Assembly: GCA_965249215.1 (NCBI GenBank)
Contig: CBDFLN010000002.1
Coordinates: 806,001-870,000 of the forward strand
Origin: G963667675 sp965249215
GTDB lineage: Bacteria; Chloroflexota; Dehalococcoidia; Lucifugimonadales; UBA3495
DNA length: 64,000 nt
Direction of reading: 5' to 3'
Shown: positions 63,010 through 64,000 of the stretch, in pieces
How positions within the stretch are numbered: the first letter of the stretch is position 1
Layout of the letters: each line of letters begins with the position of its first letter
Made by a program: the position numbers and the translations under genes
Notes under the pieces: model-generated
The model's database searches: none
The model's input: only the letters and a program-made list of their open reading frames with translations
Told to the model about the DNA's origin: nothing

Positions 63010-64000
63010 ATGCCCCCCAGTGAATTTGCCCCTAACCCCGCCGCCTCTCCGGTAGTCTTCATCGTAGGCCCAACCGCCGCCGGAAAGTCCCGCCTCGCCC
63101 TGGCCTTGGCCCAGCGGTTCGACGGCGAAATAATCAACGCCGACAGCCGCCAGGTCTACAGGCTCATGAACATAGGGACGGCCAAGCCTAGGCCCGACGA
63201 GCAAGCGCAAGTCCGCCATCATTTGGTAGACATTTGCGACGTCGGAGACGAATTTAACCTAGCTTCGTTCTTGACTCTGGCCCGGGCATCCATCCAGGAC
63301 ATCAGAGACCGCAGCCGCTTGCCCATCGTCGCCGGCGGCAGCGGCCAATACGTCTGGGCGCTGGTGGAAGGGTGGCAGGTCCCGTCCGCGCCTCCCCAGC
63401 CCCAGTTCCGCCGGGACATGCTGGAGGAAGCGCACCAGAACGGCCCCATGTCGGTATACCGGCAGCTGCAACTTACTGACCCGGATAGGGCCGCCCAGTT
63501 GGACCCCCGGAATCTGCGCCGCGTAATCCGCGCCCTGGAAGTGCATTACTTCCGCCAACCGTCCGGCTCCACCCCTGAACAAGAGCGCCGTCCCTTGGAG
63601 AACGCTCTGATCATCGGGTTGACCATGCCGCGGGAACAGCTTTATCAACGCATAGACCAACGCGTGGACCGGATGCTCGCGTCAGGTCTGTTAGAAGAAG
63701 TCAGGGGATTGGCCGCCCAGGGGCACACGCTGGGCCAAGGGCCGCTTTCCAGCCCCGGTTACCGGGAATTGGGGCAGTACATATCGGACGAGATCGCCTT
63801 GGAAGAAGCAGTACAGCGGACCAAGTTCCAAACCCACCGCTTGGCGCGGCGTCAGTACACCTGGTTCAAACCCCAAGACCCCAGAATCAACTGGCTCGAC
63901 GCCTCCGACCCAGGCCTTGAGGCCCAGGCTGCCCAGCTAGCCGGTGATTTTCTATCCAGCAGCGAAAGCTATGATAAAATAGCCGCGGATTCTTCTCCGG
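63010..64000 (+). CDS. miaA: tRNA dimethylallyltransferase (3' end outside window)
   Basis: Adds a dimethylallyl group to A37 of tRNAs reading U-starting codons. P-loop VGPTAAGKSRLALALAQRF, ADSRQVYRLMNIGTAKP, and the C-terminal LASGLLEEVRGLAAQ are MiaA features. ATG 63010 begins 20 bases after tpiA. The frame stays open to the last base of the window, about 330 codons, slightly past the usual family length, so the stop should be close. Confidence 0.95.
   Translation, partial: MPPSEFAPNPAASPVVFIVGPTAAGKSRLALALAQRFDGEIINADSRQVYRLMNIGTAKPRPDEQAQVRHHLVDICDVGDEFNLASFLTLARASIQDIRDRSRLPIVAGGSGQYVWALVEGWQVPSAPPQPQFRRDMLEEAHQNGPMSVYRQLQLTDPDRAAQLDPRNLRRVIRALEVHYFRQPSGSTPEQERRPLENALIIGLTMPREQLYQRIDQRVDRMLASGLLEEVRGLAAQGHTLGQGPLSSPGYRELGQYISDEIALEEAVQRTKFQTHRLARRQYTWFKPQDPRINWLDASDPGLEAQAAQLAGDFLSSSESYDKIAADSSP

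Overview
The window is G+C-rich bacterial DNA, densely coded on both strands. Gene content suggests Chloroflexota, probably a Dehalococcoidia/SAR202-like lineage. The pointers are a LLM-class flavin oxidoreductase, a dihydropyrimidinase-unrelated metal-dependent amidohydrolase, an NHL-propeller lyase-like protein, DUF951, DUF3105, an archaeal-type phosphoglycerate mutase, and many TTG/GTG starts. This assignment is inference from family content; no 16S gene is present.

Layout. 1-4.9 kb: carA (5' end outside the window), a small unknown gene and carB, the start of pyrimidine synthesis; pyrF lies at 7.7-8.5 kb. 4.9-9.7 kb: a VapBC-type toxin-antitoxin pair, a ferredoxin divergent from a LysR regulator, DUF951-pyrF, and an amidohydrolase. 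9.7-18.4 kb: sfsA, a 21-bp minisatellite, an endonuclease III-like glycosylase, an FAD oxidoreductase gene broken by one stop codon, glutamate dehydrogenase, small membrane and zinc proteins, an NHL protein and a thiolase. 18.4-20.9 kb: a lower-G+C island with DUF488, a DHH-like protein and an unrecognised protein. 21-25.3 kb: a DrrAB-type ABC exporter, a sigma-region-4/HARE-HTH-like regulator, and a tandem NIPSNAP protein behind a promoter with a perfect 18-bp palindrome.

25.3-37.7 kb is bounded by two inverted, nearly identical 1719-bp IS1380-family elements. The second has split a STAS anti-anti-sigma gene with a 5-bp target duplication. That gene heads a partner-switching operon: STAS, REC-PP2C phosphatase, RsbW-like kinase, membrane-anchored binding protein and histidine kinase. 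The interval also holds an adenylate-kinase-like/deoxyribosyltransferase-like fusion.

38-47.5 kb is a phosphate block: pstSCAB-phoU behind five half-sites spaced exactly 11 bp, then phoB-phoR a little further on, with a GPP34 protein, an aquaporin and a zinc alcohol dehydrogenase. 47.7-50.8 kb is a lone 1032-residue N6 DNA methylase with a nuclease-like N-terminus. 51-57.4 kb is a purine block on the minus strand (tRNA-Ala, purS, purB, a HAD phosphatase, purE, guaA). 57.7-64 kb runs on the plus strand: Sua5/YrdC, a small CxC protein, a degenerate prenyl synthase, pgk, apgM, tpiA and miaA (3' end outside the window).

The clearest new points are the precise IS disruption of the STAS gene, the 11-bp Pho-box ladder, the palindromic operator, the kinase-like/NDT-like fusion, the sigma4-HARE protein and the DUF488-DHH island.
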